Shown here: one piece after another, positions 24,513 through 36,233 of the stretch
Layout of the letters: each line of letters begins with the position of its first letter
Numbering within the stretch: the first letter of the stretch is position 1
Assembly (NCBI GenBank): GCA_023055355.1
Contig: JALJCS010000012.1
Location: 12,870,501-12,934,500 of the forward strand
Direction: 5' to 3'
DNA from: Agelaius tricolor
Taxonomy: Eukaryota > Chordata > Aves > Passeriformes > Icteridae
Length of the DNA: 64,000 nucleotides
Made by a program: the position numbers and the translations under genes
Notes under the pieces: model-generated
Databases searched by the model: none
Told to the model about the DNA's origin: nothing
What the model saw: the letters and a program-made list of their open reading frames with translations, nothing else

Positions 24513-27500
24513 AAAAGAAAGCAACAACAGAGCTTTTGGCCTCCAGCACTGTGCTAATGCTCAGCTGGCAGGTGTTACTGCTCATGGCCAAAGAAATTGC
24601 TGAGTACTACATGGGACTCAGCAATTACTCTGCACAAGTCCAAGGCTGTGGGTGTTTTACACCCAGACACAAGCATTCCAAGCTTTGAGTAGAGATGTGA
24701 GAGGTTTTGGTTACTTTGGTCACTTTGATTGCTTTAAGACAAGCACACAGTTGTTCTTCTGTTCAGTACTGAACCTGCCATGTGAGGAGTTCAGTTTCTA
24801 AATGTGCTGCATTCGATTCCTTGGTGAAGGAACAAAGATCTGAGTCACTGGACTCTCTGGAGAGGTGTCTGTGAAGTGTAACACGCCTTCAGGGAAACTG
24901 CAAAATCCACATGTCCCCCTTTCTCCACACTGAGAAATTCCACACCAGTACTACCATGACTGGGCTGCAGCCATCTGTATGGAATGCTTGTTTTCTGTGA
25001 ACTTGAGGAATATTTTTCACTTAACAGTGTTTTTTTTATGGTTTAACATCAGCATTTTAGTTATCAATATTTACATCTTACAGAAAATGGAGTGTTGATA
25101 AATGTACAAGAGGCACAAATATCTTCCATTATTGTAAGTGGGGAGAATGAAAAAGGCCAGTGTCCAGGGTTTTTTAAATTTTTTATTGTGATTTCCAGTC
25201 TTGATTATTAAAACTATAAACCATTTCTAACTGCTTCGATCCAAGGAGTTGAATTCGTTTTTATTTCTCTTCTAAACCACTCAGTAATGCTGTTCATTTT
25301 TTTTCTCATGATTTATGTGTTAAAAATTTACTTATTTTTAATAGCATCACTTACTGTGCTATTAGATTCCCTCTAACCCACAGCTCATCCACATCTTGTC
25401 TTGCAGACTCACAGGAAAGTTCCTCCTCTCCCAGGCCCACTTCCCTTGCATACAGGTACCACCTTCCTACCAAGCCATTAATAAACATAATGTACTTGTG
25501 CTTGCACCTGTCTGAAGATCACAAAACAACAAATACACCAAGAACATACCAATTGATTTAACTCACAATTTCTTCTGAAAAGAATTGTTGAGAACAGAAC
25601 ACATCTCCATGGCACTCCTAAAGCCCATCATGCCTCCCTCCACGTTGTGCTTTCCATGTAGAGACATCCAAGGCCTTCCCAGCATTGTTATAAAATAACC
25701 ATGGCTCACTTCTTACACCTCTCTTTAAAGAAAATCTGGTGCAAACTATTGAGATCTTTCCTTCTGATCCCTGCACCTTGGTTCCAGGGGAAATGAAGCC
25801 AGGCCCATGCAGGCTCCAGCATTATCCCTCTGGTCTGACACCTGATCTGGGTAATCAGAAGCCTGAGACTCACCAAAGCAAAGAGACCACCCTGGGAAAA
25901 ACGTGTGTTTATCTGAATTTGTATTTTGAGCTTGCATGTGCTATCAAATCAAAAGGGGCTCCTTGCTGCAGGCCTCTACCTGGCACACTTACATTGTAAC
26001 AGCATTTAAACTTCAGCTCTCTTTGGTTTTATTTTTAAATTTGGCTTCCTTTGGAGGATTTGATTTACATGAAACCCAGAAAAAGACAAGGTTGACATTG
26101 TAGTGCTCTGTTATTGCTATACAATGCCATCCATCATAGATTAAAAGGTGATGGTATGATGTTTCTCTGTTTGGGTGTAATGATATTCAGTAAGCTTTTT
26201 GGAGAGCTCTGTGGTCAAAGTCAGGGAAACCAGAGCTTTTCTTCTGACTTTTCTCATGTACTCTGGGGAATTTTGACAGGGTGGGAAAATTCCTTCTAAG
26301 TCTGTGAGCTCTTCTTAAGACAGATAAAGGGATGTGGAATTTCTGGTATCAGGTTGCCAGTATCTTGAAGAACAAGAAATCACTTAAAAGGTGACGCAGT
26401 TTGAGTCCTTATTTAAATTCTGATGTTCTGTAAGTAAATTTTGAGTGCCCTGAAATCAGTGAAGTGGAATTTAAGAAAAGTGACTGAAGAAAAGTTTTAG
26501 GGCTGTCATTACTGTTCTGTAAAGAGATTACTTCATTTCAACTACTTTCTCACCCCTGCCATGAGTGTGGAGGTGCTGCTGCCCACCAAGAGGTGCCAGC
26601 CTGAGGTTGGCATCTTACAGGAGATTTTATATCCTGCTCTGGTTTCCTTTTTCCCTCTGTACTTTATAAATTGATCACAGCTTGCAGGCAGAAAATGGCC
26701 TTCAGACTGTAAGATGGCTGCAGTTAATAGATTTAGCTTGCTTTTTATGAAAGAAAATATCATGCAGAATTCAGTAAAAAGGTAGAAAAAGGGCTTTGTT
26801 TCTTGTGCTTTCCTTGTTAAACCTTACAGGGCAATGATGATGATTTAGTATTTAGTATGATGAGCATCACACTAAAGAGCTTGGGACATAGACTGGAAGA
26901 TTTATTTGAGGTTTTTATGTCTGGGCTTGTTCTGCATCTGTCTGATCCATCTGCCTTGGTCTGGTCTTGCCCATGAGTGATCTGGATCACAGAACCAGAA
27001 AAATATCTCTTCCCTTAGGCTGAGTCAGGAGATTCTTTATTGGGTAACAAATTTCCCTTCCCTCCCTGTCCCCTTAGTATCTGAGCCAGTAGTTTGAGAA
27101 GAAAAACTACCAGAATGTCTGCTATTAAATAGCTGGCTTGTGTGTTGGAATCTCACCTTTCAGCATGATCTTTACATGTGTTAAATGATTGAAAACTCCT
27201 GACATGATGTAGAAAAGCCTGAGGTATGCATTTCTCAGGGCATGATACACAAGTCCATCACCATTTCTTTCCATTAGCTAATGGAATTGCAAGGGGGACA
27301 ATAAACCCCATTGAAAACAGAAACCTGTCCCATATTCTGAGGCAAGATGAGAAGGAGTTATTGATAGATAGCATGACAAAAATGTAAGAGTTGCATACAT
27401 TTCCAAATCAGCAGTGTCACAGTTAACCAGCACTAAAAGCTGTTCATCTTAATAATGATCATCTTAATGATGTCTTGAAAACATGCAGCAATTACTCAGG

Positions 27501-28678
27501 TAGTCTTGAGATGCACTTCTTTCACAAGATCAGCTTTATGATCAGAGTTTACCTCACAGAGCTACATTTTTTCATTAAAAATGATTATTCGAGCATGGCT
27601 TTAATTTTTTTTTAGGAAAAATTAAAACAGAAGTTAAACCTTCTTGCCTCTATGGACTTCAGAAGTTACTTTTTGTGTCACTCTTGCATAAGCTAAAGTG
27701 CTGGAAAGGAATTTGAAATGGTGGGTTTTACACAGCTCAGAGTTTTTCCATGTATTAATATTTATTTAAAGGAAATTCAGTACCTAGCTGGAATACCAAA
27801 CCTGTTTAACAATGCAAAACTGTGGCTTTGCACCCTGTTCTCTGGAGTAAATGAAGGCTTCCTACCAAATGAAGCAGAAGCTGATTTTCTTTTCAAACTC
27901 TGCAGTATAGGCAATATAATTTATATTTCCTACCATGATTTTAAAGGTTATTGTTTAAGCATATCTTCATGCTGCTGAATAACACTGGGTATGTCTTTAC
28001 TTTGGGAGTAGACAGAGCTCATTAAAATCTGTCTTTTTTTCTCTCCCACTCTCCCATCCTCTCCCAGTGCACCCATATTTTGCATTGCATGTACCTGTGC
28101 TCTTTTACTGCTTGTAATGATTAACCACACTGGCAGCTGTTTGTAGGCTCTGGAGCAGCAGAGGAGGAGGGAGAGGAGCTGCACAAACCCTCCCACAGCC
28201 CTTCTCTGTGCAGGTTCCCCGTGACTTCAGAGGGGTGACAACCTCCAGTCTGCTCATCACAGAGAGAACCCAGCGACTTCTGCAAGCAGGGACCCCAATT
28301 CCCCTGCTTGTGTTCAATTCTGGGAGTTCACTGCTGTGGGAAATAAGGTTGGTTCACAAAACATTGGGGAGTTTGTCATTCCAACCAGCACGAAAAGAGA
28401 TGAAAGCATTTACCCTGACATAGTGGTTGGGTGTCACACACAAAGTTGCAGTGGGCAGGGGAGCAGCTGGCTGAGGCTCAGCATGAGAGGCTGGAGTTTC
28501 AAGCCCCTCCAGGAGAGGTGAGACTCTACCTGAGGGGCTCACAGCCAAACCCCTGAGCCATGCAGGGCACACACACCTGCTGTGAGCAGGCAGAAATGGC
28601 TGGATGAGGTTCTTATCACTGTTAAACAAAGGGACTGTATCCATTTATTGCAAACAAGCAATTCCTGTGCGCACGGTG
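24513..28678. other. Unique non-coding DNA
   Basis: No gene or recognisable transposon. One exon-like interval (25407-25455) is listed separately. The reading frames here are short and featureless. The last 500 bases before the 42-bp minisatellite are moderately GC-richer. Confidence 0.55.
25407..25455 (+). other. Candidate 49-nt exon (weak)
   Basis: The interval is preceded by a good acceptor (ACATCTTGTCTTGCAG) and followed by a CAG|GTACCA donor. Read in the first frame it is open and proline-rich (T H R K V P P L P G P L P L H T). Size and signals fit a short internal exon, but no partner exon, domain or conservation evidence is available. Joined to 22894-22958 in the frame open there, it would give an immediate stop. 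Confidence 0.13.
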
Positions 28679-29209
28679 GCTTTTAGTGGTATTCTGGCAG
28701 GTTTTTCTGTATGTATGGTGGGTTTTAGTGGTATTCTGGCAGGTTTTTCTGTAGGTATGGTGGGTTTTAGTGGTATTCTGGCAGGTTTTTCTGTAGGTAT
28801 GGTGGATTTTTGTGGTATTCTGGCAGGTTTTTCTGAAGGTATGGTGGATTTTAGTGGTATTCTGGCAGGTTTTTCTGTAGGTATGGTGGATTTTAGTGGT
28901 ATTCTGGCAGGTTTTTCTGTAGGTATGGTGGATTTTAGTGGTATTCTGGCAGGTTTTTCTGTAGGTATGGTGGGTTTTAGTGGTATTCTGGCAGGTTTTT
29001 CTGTAGGTATGGTGGATTTTAGTGGTATTCTGGCAGGTTTTTCTGAAGGTATGGTGGATTTTAGTGGTATTCTGGCAGGTTTTTCTGTAGGTATGGTGGA
29101 TTTTAGTGGTATTCTGGCAGGTTTTTCTGTAGGTATGGTGGGTTTTAGTGGGATTCTGGCAGGTTTTTCTGTAGGTATGGTGGGTTTTAGTGGTATTCTG
29201 GCAGGTTTT
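28679..29209. repeat. 42-bp minisatellite, 12.6 copies
   Basis: A 42-bp unit is repeated head to tail twelve full times plus part of a thirteenth, with only a few point differences and no indels. Because 42 is divisible by three, both strands stay open across the array. The plus-strand frame at 28604-29284 translates each unit as (G/D)FSGILAGFS(V/E)GMV. The minus-strand frame is threonine-, histidine- and lysine-rich. Variant units recur with a five-unit spacing: the GLU-bearing units are numbers 4 and 9, and units 3-7 closely match units 8-12. This implies duplication of a 210-bp block. I infer that the frame is a by-product: it has a chance start, no signal peptide, and unrelated flanks. 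Confidence 0.93.
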
Positions 29210-31189
29210 TTCAGTATGATTTCTTGCTTTCTGTGGATGCTGAAGATACATTTTTTATGGTGCTTTTTATCTGACCTTTACTAACATATCCACTGCTTTG
29301 CCCAGAATATTCCAGCACAAAACTTTAAATACACAGATCCCTTTTTCTTTTGCAGGATATACAGGGAGAAAGCCCTTAGTGGGTAGAATTTAAAAACTAT
29401 TTATGTGCTACTAAATAAAAATAATTTGGTATCTAAATACAGCACCAATCTGGTAATCATAAGAGACATAAAGAAGCAATAAAAATTTAATTAAACCAGT
29501 TGTATTATTGTTATACTTCAACCTCAAATGGAGCAGGGAAAGAGTTATATTAGAACTGCTAAACCATGTACTAGGAGATTTGCAGACCTTTATAATTTAA
29601 AGCAAGAAAATAAATAAGATCAAAAATAGTTTCAGGTTGAACTAAGTCAGTGGTTAAAACATGAAATTGCCTAAATTAGATTCTCTTAGTTGTGTCTTAG
29701 CAAAGAGATATGAGAATAAGGAATTACTTTGCACCACTGATGTGCTCAGCTCTGTACATATGGGAGGCACCTGTAGCTGTCATAAGAATGCTCTGAGTAG
29801 AAATGCAGGAATATGGAAGATGATTCAACTGGGTTTTTGCTTCCACAGTCTATTCCTCTGCTGGGTTTAATTTGAACACTGCTGAATTGTAAGCCCAGAG
29901 CTTATCAGAGAGAGATATTTCTGATCATTCACAACACCAAGTCTATAAAATATTCATAAAACCTCTGTAATCTGAATTAGCCTTTCAAGTGATAAAAAAA
30001 TACATCAAAGAAATACAATGAATGAGGGGGTCTGTCTACTACATGTGATATGAAGCATAAGAATTTCTTTTAAATATTTGATTCATGAAAAGTAAATGAG
30101 GCATTTTCTGATGCAACAATTATGGGATTTCATACTGTATGAAAGAGTAACAAGAAAGATACTGTGTTATTGTTAATGGCTCTATTTCCTACCATCTAAA
30201 CTAATGAGCACCTTTGATCTTCTCTGAATTCTTCATGCCTCATTGTTTCCATCATTGTCAAAAGCCCACTCCTTTACTTTTCTTGGGAAAAGATCTACAT
30301 AATGCAAAGTGACTGTTTATGGAGCACAGTGAGTTTTCCACTCAAGGAAGAAAGGGCATCATCTGATAAAAGGAGACACATCCTTGAGACAGCTACAAAA
30401 TTAGATAATTTTTGCAGAGAGCAGATTTTTTTTCCTGCCAGTCAGAATTTAAAGAAAGAAATCATTCCGCATTTGGCAGACAATTTTGCTTCTCCAAGGG
30501 TAAACAACACTGAGTGAAAATAGTTGCAATTTTGTTTTTTCTCAGATAATTTTATTAGTTTGAAAAATTTTAAGTGCCTGGTTAATAAAAAAGCTAAAAC
30601 AAAATAGCTATAACAATTATTGTTCCAGAGATATAGGCAATATTCATGTCATGTTTTTATAAATTATTTTTTAATGTCAGATTTCTGCATCACTAATTTT
30701 TGCTTTTTGGTCCCCAGCCAGCAGGTATCAATGCAGGAAGACACCTGCCACCTTCCATATTGCTGGTGTACAACTCTGAATAAATTTCTTTGAAGCATTG
30801 ATGTTGGATATTAAAATACAAGGCTCTAATCCTAAAGTGTCTCCTAAATTTGAAAGCCCTTCTTAATTTTAATAGCGCCCATCTCAAGATTGCGTAATGG
30901 ATTTTTACAGGATTTATTAGACATATTTTTCTCAGGAAGAAAAGATGATTTTAAAGAGTTTCAGTTCCAAATGTGTGTGTGTGTAGTCCAGAATGACTGT
31001 ATTTGAATATTTCTGATACAAACTAAAACTATGATTTTAAAAGCAAATCCTTGGTCACAAATAGGTGACATTGGTATGGAAAAGAGAAGATCCTGCATGT
31101 GAATATTGAGGAATTCTCACAGGAATCGTGCCCATTTGGTGTGAATGGCACATGAGCCAGCCTGAAGGATGCAGTGTTCAGGAAGGTGA
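29210..31189. other. AT-rich unique non-coding DNA
   Basis: No gene, RNA or transposon recognised. The sequence is strongly AT-rich between 29380 and 30680. A short GT run lies at 30973-30985. Confidence 0.6.
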
Positions 31190-31350
31190 CCTGGAGCCTG
31201 CTGTGTCTCTGAACAGGCTGCATTTCAGCCCAGTGTGACACTTGGAGCCTGCTGTGTCTCTGAACAGGCTGCATTTCAGCCCAGTGTGACACTTGGAGCC
31301 TGCTGTGTCTCTGAACAGGCTGCATTCCAGCCTGGCAGCCCAGTGTGACA
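31190..31350. repeat. 51-bp triplication
   Basis: Three head-to-tail copies of a 51-bp unit lie at 31190-31240, 31241-31291 and 31292-31350. The first two differ at one base near the start of the unit. The third has one substitution and an 8-bp insertion resembling its own flank (CCTGGCAG). The near identity implies recent tandem duplication. The unit length is a multiple of three, which helps keep a 199-codon minus-strand frame (31029-31628) open, but that frame has no recognisable domain. The 300 bases after the repeat are GC-richer than the surroundings. Confidence 0.93.
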
Positions 31351-32324
31351 CTGAACTGTGGATCCCAGGTGTCCTGGCACCCCTGCAGTCCCTGCTCTGT
31401 GCCCTGCCCCTGCCAAGGGCAGCTCTGGGTCTGAGTGCCTGGGTCAGCCACACTCTGCAGGCTCCCCTCAGCCCAAGCTTGTCTGAAACTGGGAAAACAA
31501 AGCCAAGATTGTCTCAGGAACTGATCCCAGTGAGACCAGAGAAGGGACAGAGCTGGAGAGGCCCTGGGTTCCTCACCCACTGCTCTGCAGAGGATCTGAC
31601 AGGAGAGAGACTGACTACATCCCAACATTCCTGTGTGACACTAACCTTGCTTCAACAAGAAGAAAAACATCAAACAAGAACTACTTTGATTCAAAGAAGC
31701 AGTTGAGAGATCAGCAAGAAGCAGGCTTATCCCTAGAGGAAGGATAACACACATTTTCTCCTCTCATCATCCACTCCTGGAAATAGCTTGATCAATATCA
31801 GAGCTCTGTGCAATATGTAAAGGAGATTACATTTCATAAGATACATTTTAAATTATACATTTCCACACACTGTATTTATATGAAATGCAATTTTATCTGA
31901 TTCTAATTCTTTAATGCTAGCTTCCATTATTTGCACAGTAAGTAAATGAAGAGATGCACAAAAATCTGGATTTAATTAGATAGGACATACTATCATTTAC
32001 TGACTTACATAAGTAGAATACATTAAATACAAGCATTGTGTAATATTTTTGCCCTGAGATGATGCACAGCAATAGAGCAAAGTTGCATTTAATGCTGACT
32101 GCCCAAACCCAGCCAAGTTTTGTAGAAGGGAAGTTGACAACATTTTCTGTTTGGATTTTTTTTCCTGGCTGTTATTTATTAGATTCATCCACCTTTACAA
32201 AGCATTTTTCATTTTTGCCTTTCATTAATTCTATTTGTAATGACCAAAAGAAAAGACTGCTCAATATGTACATAACTGGGTCTTGGTGCCATTGGTGTTA
32301 TTGGCAGCTCTCGTTACCCTAAAT

Positions 32325-32346
32325 GTATTATTATTATTATTATTAT
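32325..32346 (+). repeat. Short ATT trinucleotide microsatellite
   Basis: About seven consecutive ATT units without interruption. Its minus-strand reading gives an asparagine run in a longer chance frame. It is the same motif family as the much longer array at 49957-50042. Confidence 0.85.
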
Positions 32347-33853
32347 GCCACATACATGAGCACCAGATATAAGAAACAAAAAGGGAAGGAGTTTGCAAGA
32401 GTGGGCCATGACCCAGGGAAATATCTGCCTTCAGGTATTTTGAAAATCTGCTACAGAATGAAATTACTTTTTCACATTTTAGCTCCCGTTGAGCACGGAG
32501 TAAATGCCAGTGCGATTCATCAATGTCCCTGCTAATTCTCTGAGCCATGCACTGGAGGCTGCAGTGCTGCTGGTGCTCCTGCTGCTGGCTGAGGGGCAGG
32601 GCAGGAGCAGCTCTGCCAGGGCTGGGGGCCTTGTGCCAGGCTCCCACCCAGCCTGGTGCCCTCCTGTGGAGCCCAGCATGGATTCATCCCAGCTCTGGCC
32701 CTGCTTCCCAGCTCCATTCATGCTGCACCAACAGCAGATGCTGCCCAAGCCTTACCCTGCATTGCTGTGTGACAGCTCCTGGTGACCAACAGAAGCAAGG
32801 GCAGAGCCAGCTGTGGTTCCTCTGCTTTCCTCAGGCTGCTTCTCCTCTCTGAAGTTGTTCTGGTCCTTTCACTGCACTGACATCTGAGCACCTCACTGCC
32901 TTTCATCCCTCAGCAGTTTCAAGGGCAGGAATGGATGGTGACCAGTGCTGTGCTAACTCCACCTATGTCTCTCTTATTTTTCTGTTTGCTTTTTTCCTTG
33001 GTCATTCATTCCCCTTAGATGAAAAGCTTTCTACTCTGCAGTTTGTTATACACAATAGAAAACTATTGGGAAATATTAAAACTCTTTTTTTTTTTATTTT
33101 AAAGAAGAGTCAAAATAAAACCAGAGCCACTAAATTTCTCCCCACCTCTAGGGGCTCTGATTTCCAGTAGCTCCTTCTATTTCCATGAGACTTTTTGATT
33201 TTCCCTCACAGCAGACTCTTTCTCATGTTCAAGGAACCTTTGTTTCTTCATTCATAGCTGCCTGCATAAATTCTTGAGTTGTTATTTATGCCATTGTGTT
33301 AATACCCCTTTCAGCTTAAAATACTGCTCTGAATTTGTCTTAATTTTCTGTTAAAGGTTACACTGACAAAGGCCAATAAAACACATGGAGCATTATTTGT
33401 ATTTACTTACAAAGCTGCAGTATCCAGGACGACATCATCACTTCTGTAAAGTATTATCCCATAAAGTTCATTTTGAAAGTGAATGCCATATCTCATTTTA
33501 CTATGACATGCAAACAGCCTGTCTATCCAAGCCTCTGCAGCTCATCCATCACACCAGGAGTGTGCTGCTGCCAGTGAATCAAAAGCTACAGCAGCAGTGA
33601 ACAAGAAGTGTGCTAATTAATGGCTCAAACAGAAAGTTTTAAGAGTGATTTTTCCAGACACTTCCCTCAAAAGTGATTGAGAAGGAAATGCCTCTTTAAA
33701 ATTTTTATATAATGTCACACTAAATGAACCATAAAGAAACAATATAGAAAATACATAGCTTGGAATTTATGAGAACATTTTACAACTATTAAAGACCATG
33801 TTTAAAGGTCTGGATTTTAAATGGAGCCAAAGGACCTTTGAAAGCAGATTTAC

Positions 33854-33932
33854 CTGCAAGGTCATTAAAAATGGAAAGGAAGAAAACCACATCCCAACAT
33901 CACAGGCAGGGACATAACAAAACCCAGAATTT
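33854..33932 (-). other. Candidate 79-nt minus-strand exon (weak)
   Basis: Read on the minus strand, a strong pyrimidine tract ending CCTCTTTTCTCTAG is followed by 79 bases and a GCAG|GTAAAT donor. One frame is open through the interval (about N S G F C Y V P A C D V G M W F S S F P F L M T L Q). No family is recognised and no adjoining exon was found. The signals are good but not rare by chance. Confidence 0.11.
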
Positions 33933-35117
33933 CTAGAGAAAAGAGGAAGAATGGACACTAAAATGCTAAATGGCATTGCAGCTTAGTTTTTTAGAAAAAT
34001 GGTCTTTTGGACCAGCCATCCTCACTGGCTGTTTCAAACTGCTGCTGTTCACCAGCTTAGCTGGTGACATGTTACTGCTCCTTAGAACATACAAATCTTG
34101 TCTCCTCAGAAAACAGTTGTCAAAACATTTTTTTTTTTCCTTCATGACATATGGAAAGAAATTCTTCATACATATTGAAACCATTTTTCTTTCTTTGAAG
34201 CAGTTTCAGTCTTGTGATATATGGTGTAATGTAAAGCCAAGTTCCAAAATACACAGCGAGAACAAAAAAATCTAAAAAATTTGAAATATGTCAATTTTTT
34301 TGGAACATCTTTTCTCCCACTATTTAATCAATAAATTCAATTCCTGTGAAATGACTACCTCCTTTACAAAGTAGAGTTGATGTTGATAAAACAGTGTATT
34401 GACTTGGATTTGGATTCTCTGACAACATTTCTTTCAAAGCTTTTTTTCAAATCTCCTGGTAATGGAAACATGACCCTATTGCATAATAATAAAGGTCCTT
34501 TTTTCTTTGAGGCAGTTAGTTCCCCACCCCCTCCAAGACAAATTCCAATTTTTTTTTTTTTTGGAGGGAGTACAAAAAAATTTAACTATTAATATGTTTG
34601 GCTGTAAATATAAGGCCAAGCTCTTTCAGTGTCTGAGAAACTGAAAATAAAGTGAGGTGGCAGAAACAAACCTTATTGAATTTTACATACATTTGTTTCA
34701 AACCTGAGCCCCTCCCAGCTCTGCAGATTGTCAGACTTAGTACGGGGCAACCTTAAAGTGCTGTCAAACACATACTAAACCTTTCCTGCCCCACAAATGT
34801 TAAACTGTGCTTTTCTAGGAGAGCTGAGTTATTTGGGGAGCAGCTGCAGGGAGGGGCAGTGGGAGAACACCACCCTGCATTCAAGAATCCGGTGAGCAGC
34901 TCCACCATGGGCAGCCACAGGTGGGCAGGTCCCGCTCCCTGCCCAGGGATGATTCAGAGATGTCCTGCACCATTTTCAGGAGAGCTGCAGGACAAGAAAG
35001 TTCATTGTTCTGCCTCTGAGTGAGGAGCTGAGAACAGCCATGGAGCTCACACTGGGGAATTATTTCTGACCCTGGGGCTGCAAATCCCCAGCCCTGCAGT
35101 GCTGGGTGTGCCCTGGG

Positions 35118-36233
35118 CAGGGTGAGCAGGGTGGGCAGGGTGAGCAGGGTGGGCAGGGTGAGCAGGGTGGGCAGGGTGGGCAGGGTGATCAGTGTGATCA
35201 GTGTGATCAGGGTGATCAGGGTGGGCAGGGTGATCAGGGTGGGCAGTGTGATCAGTGTGATCAGTGTGATCACTGTGATCAGTGTGATCAGTGTGATCAG
35301 TGTGAGCAGTGTGATCAGGGTGGGCAGTGTGATCAGTGTGATCAGTGTGATCAGTGTGATCAGGGTGGGCAGTGTGATCACTGTGAGCAGTGTGAGCAGT
35401 GTGAGCAGGGTGGGCAGGGTGATCAGTGTGATCACTGTGATCAGGGTGGGCAGTGTGATCAGGGTGGGCAGGGTGATCAGTGTGATCACTGTGATCAGGG
35501 TGGGCAGGGTGATCAGTGTGAGCACTGTGATCAGGGTGGGCAGTGTGATCAGTGTGATCACTGTGATCAGGGTGGGCAGTGTGATCAGTGTGATCAGTGT
35601 GATCAGGGTGATCAGTGTGATCAGTGTGAGCAGTGTGATCAGTGTGATCAGGGTGATCAGGGTGATCAGTGTGATCAGTGTGATCAGGGTGGGCAGTGTG
35701 ATCAGTGTGAGCAGGGTGATCAGGGTGGGCAGTGTGATCAGTGTGATCACTGTGATCAGTGTGATCAGGGTGGGCAGTGTGATCACTGTGATCAGGGTGG
35801 GCAGTGTGATCAGTGTGAGCACTGTGATCAGGGTGATCAGGGTGGGCAGTGTGATCACTGTGATCAGGGTGGGCACTGTGATCAGTGTGATCAGTGTGAG
35901 CACTGTGATCAGGGTGATCAGGGTGGGCAGTGTGATCACTGTGATCAGGGTGGGCACTGTGATCAGTGTGATCACTGTGATCAGTGTGATCAGTGTGATC
36001 AGTGTAATCAGTGTGATCAGTGTGAGCAGTGTGATCAGGGTGATCAGTGTGATCAGTGTGATCACTGTGATCAGTGTGAGCACTGTGATCAGTGTGATCA
36101 GTGTGAGCAGTGTGATCAGGGTGATCAGTGTGAGCAGTGTGAGCAGTGTGATCAGGGTGGGCAGTGTGGGCAGTGTGATCAGGGTGATCAGTGTGATCAG
36201 TGTGATCACTGTGATCAGTGTGAGCAGGGTGGG
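35118..36233. repeat. 9-bp minisatellite, about 124 units, strict phase
   Basis: 1116 bases consist of 9-bp units of the type CAGTGTGAT, CAGGGTGGG, CACTGTGAT, CAGTGTGAG and CAGGGTGAT, arranged irregularly. The total length is exactly 124 times nine, and the phase is never broken, so there are no net indels. Because nine is divisible by three, several frames on both strands stay open for 400-500 codons. The plus strand reads Q-C-D and Q-G-G triplets. The minus strand reads H-T-D and H-P-D, or I-T-L triplets. These are repeat artefacts. The plus strand is markedly richer in G than C, and the palindrome TGATCA recurs dozens of times. The flanks are single-copy. Confidence 0.95.

Larger units (their letters stand above)
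31351..35117. other. Unique non-coding DNA
   Basis: No gene is recognised. A short ATT array lies at about 32325-32346. A GC-rich patch with overlapping frames on both strands lies at 32540-32790. A minus-strand exon-like interval at 33854-33932 is listed separately. T-rich homopolymers occur at 33086-33096, 34130-34138 and 34551-34562. Confidence 0.55.

Noticed and set aside
28679..29209. CRISPR-like array
   Set aside because: Repeats are directly adjacent with no unique spacers, and the genome is vertebrate. The same holds for 31190-31350 and 35118-36233.
28622..29251. 209-codon minus-strand frame (Thr/His/Lys-rich repeat)
   Set aside because: It is the antisense reading of the 42-bp minisatellite, with no flanking domain.
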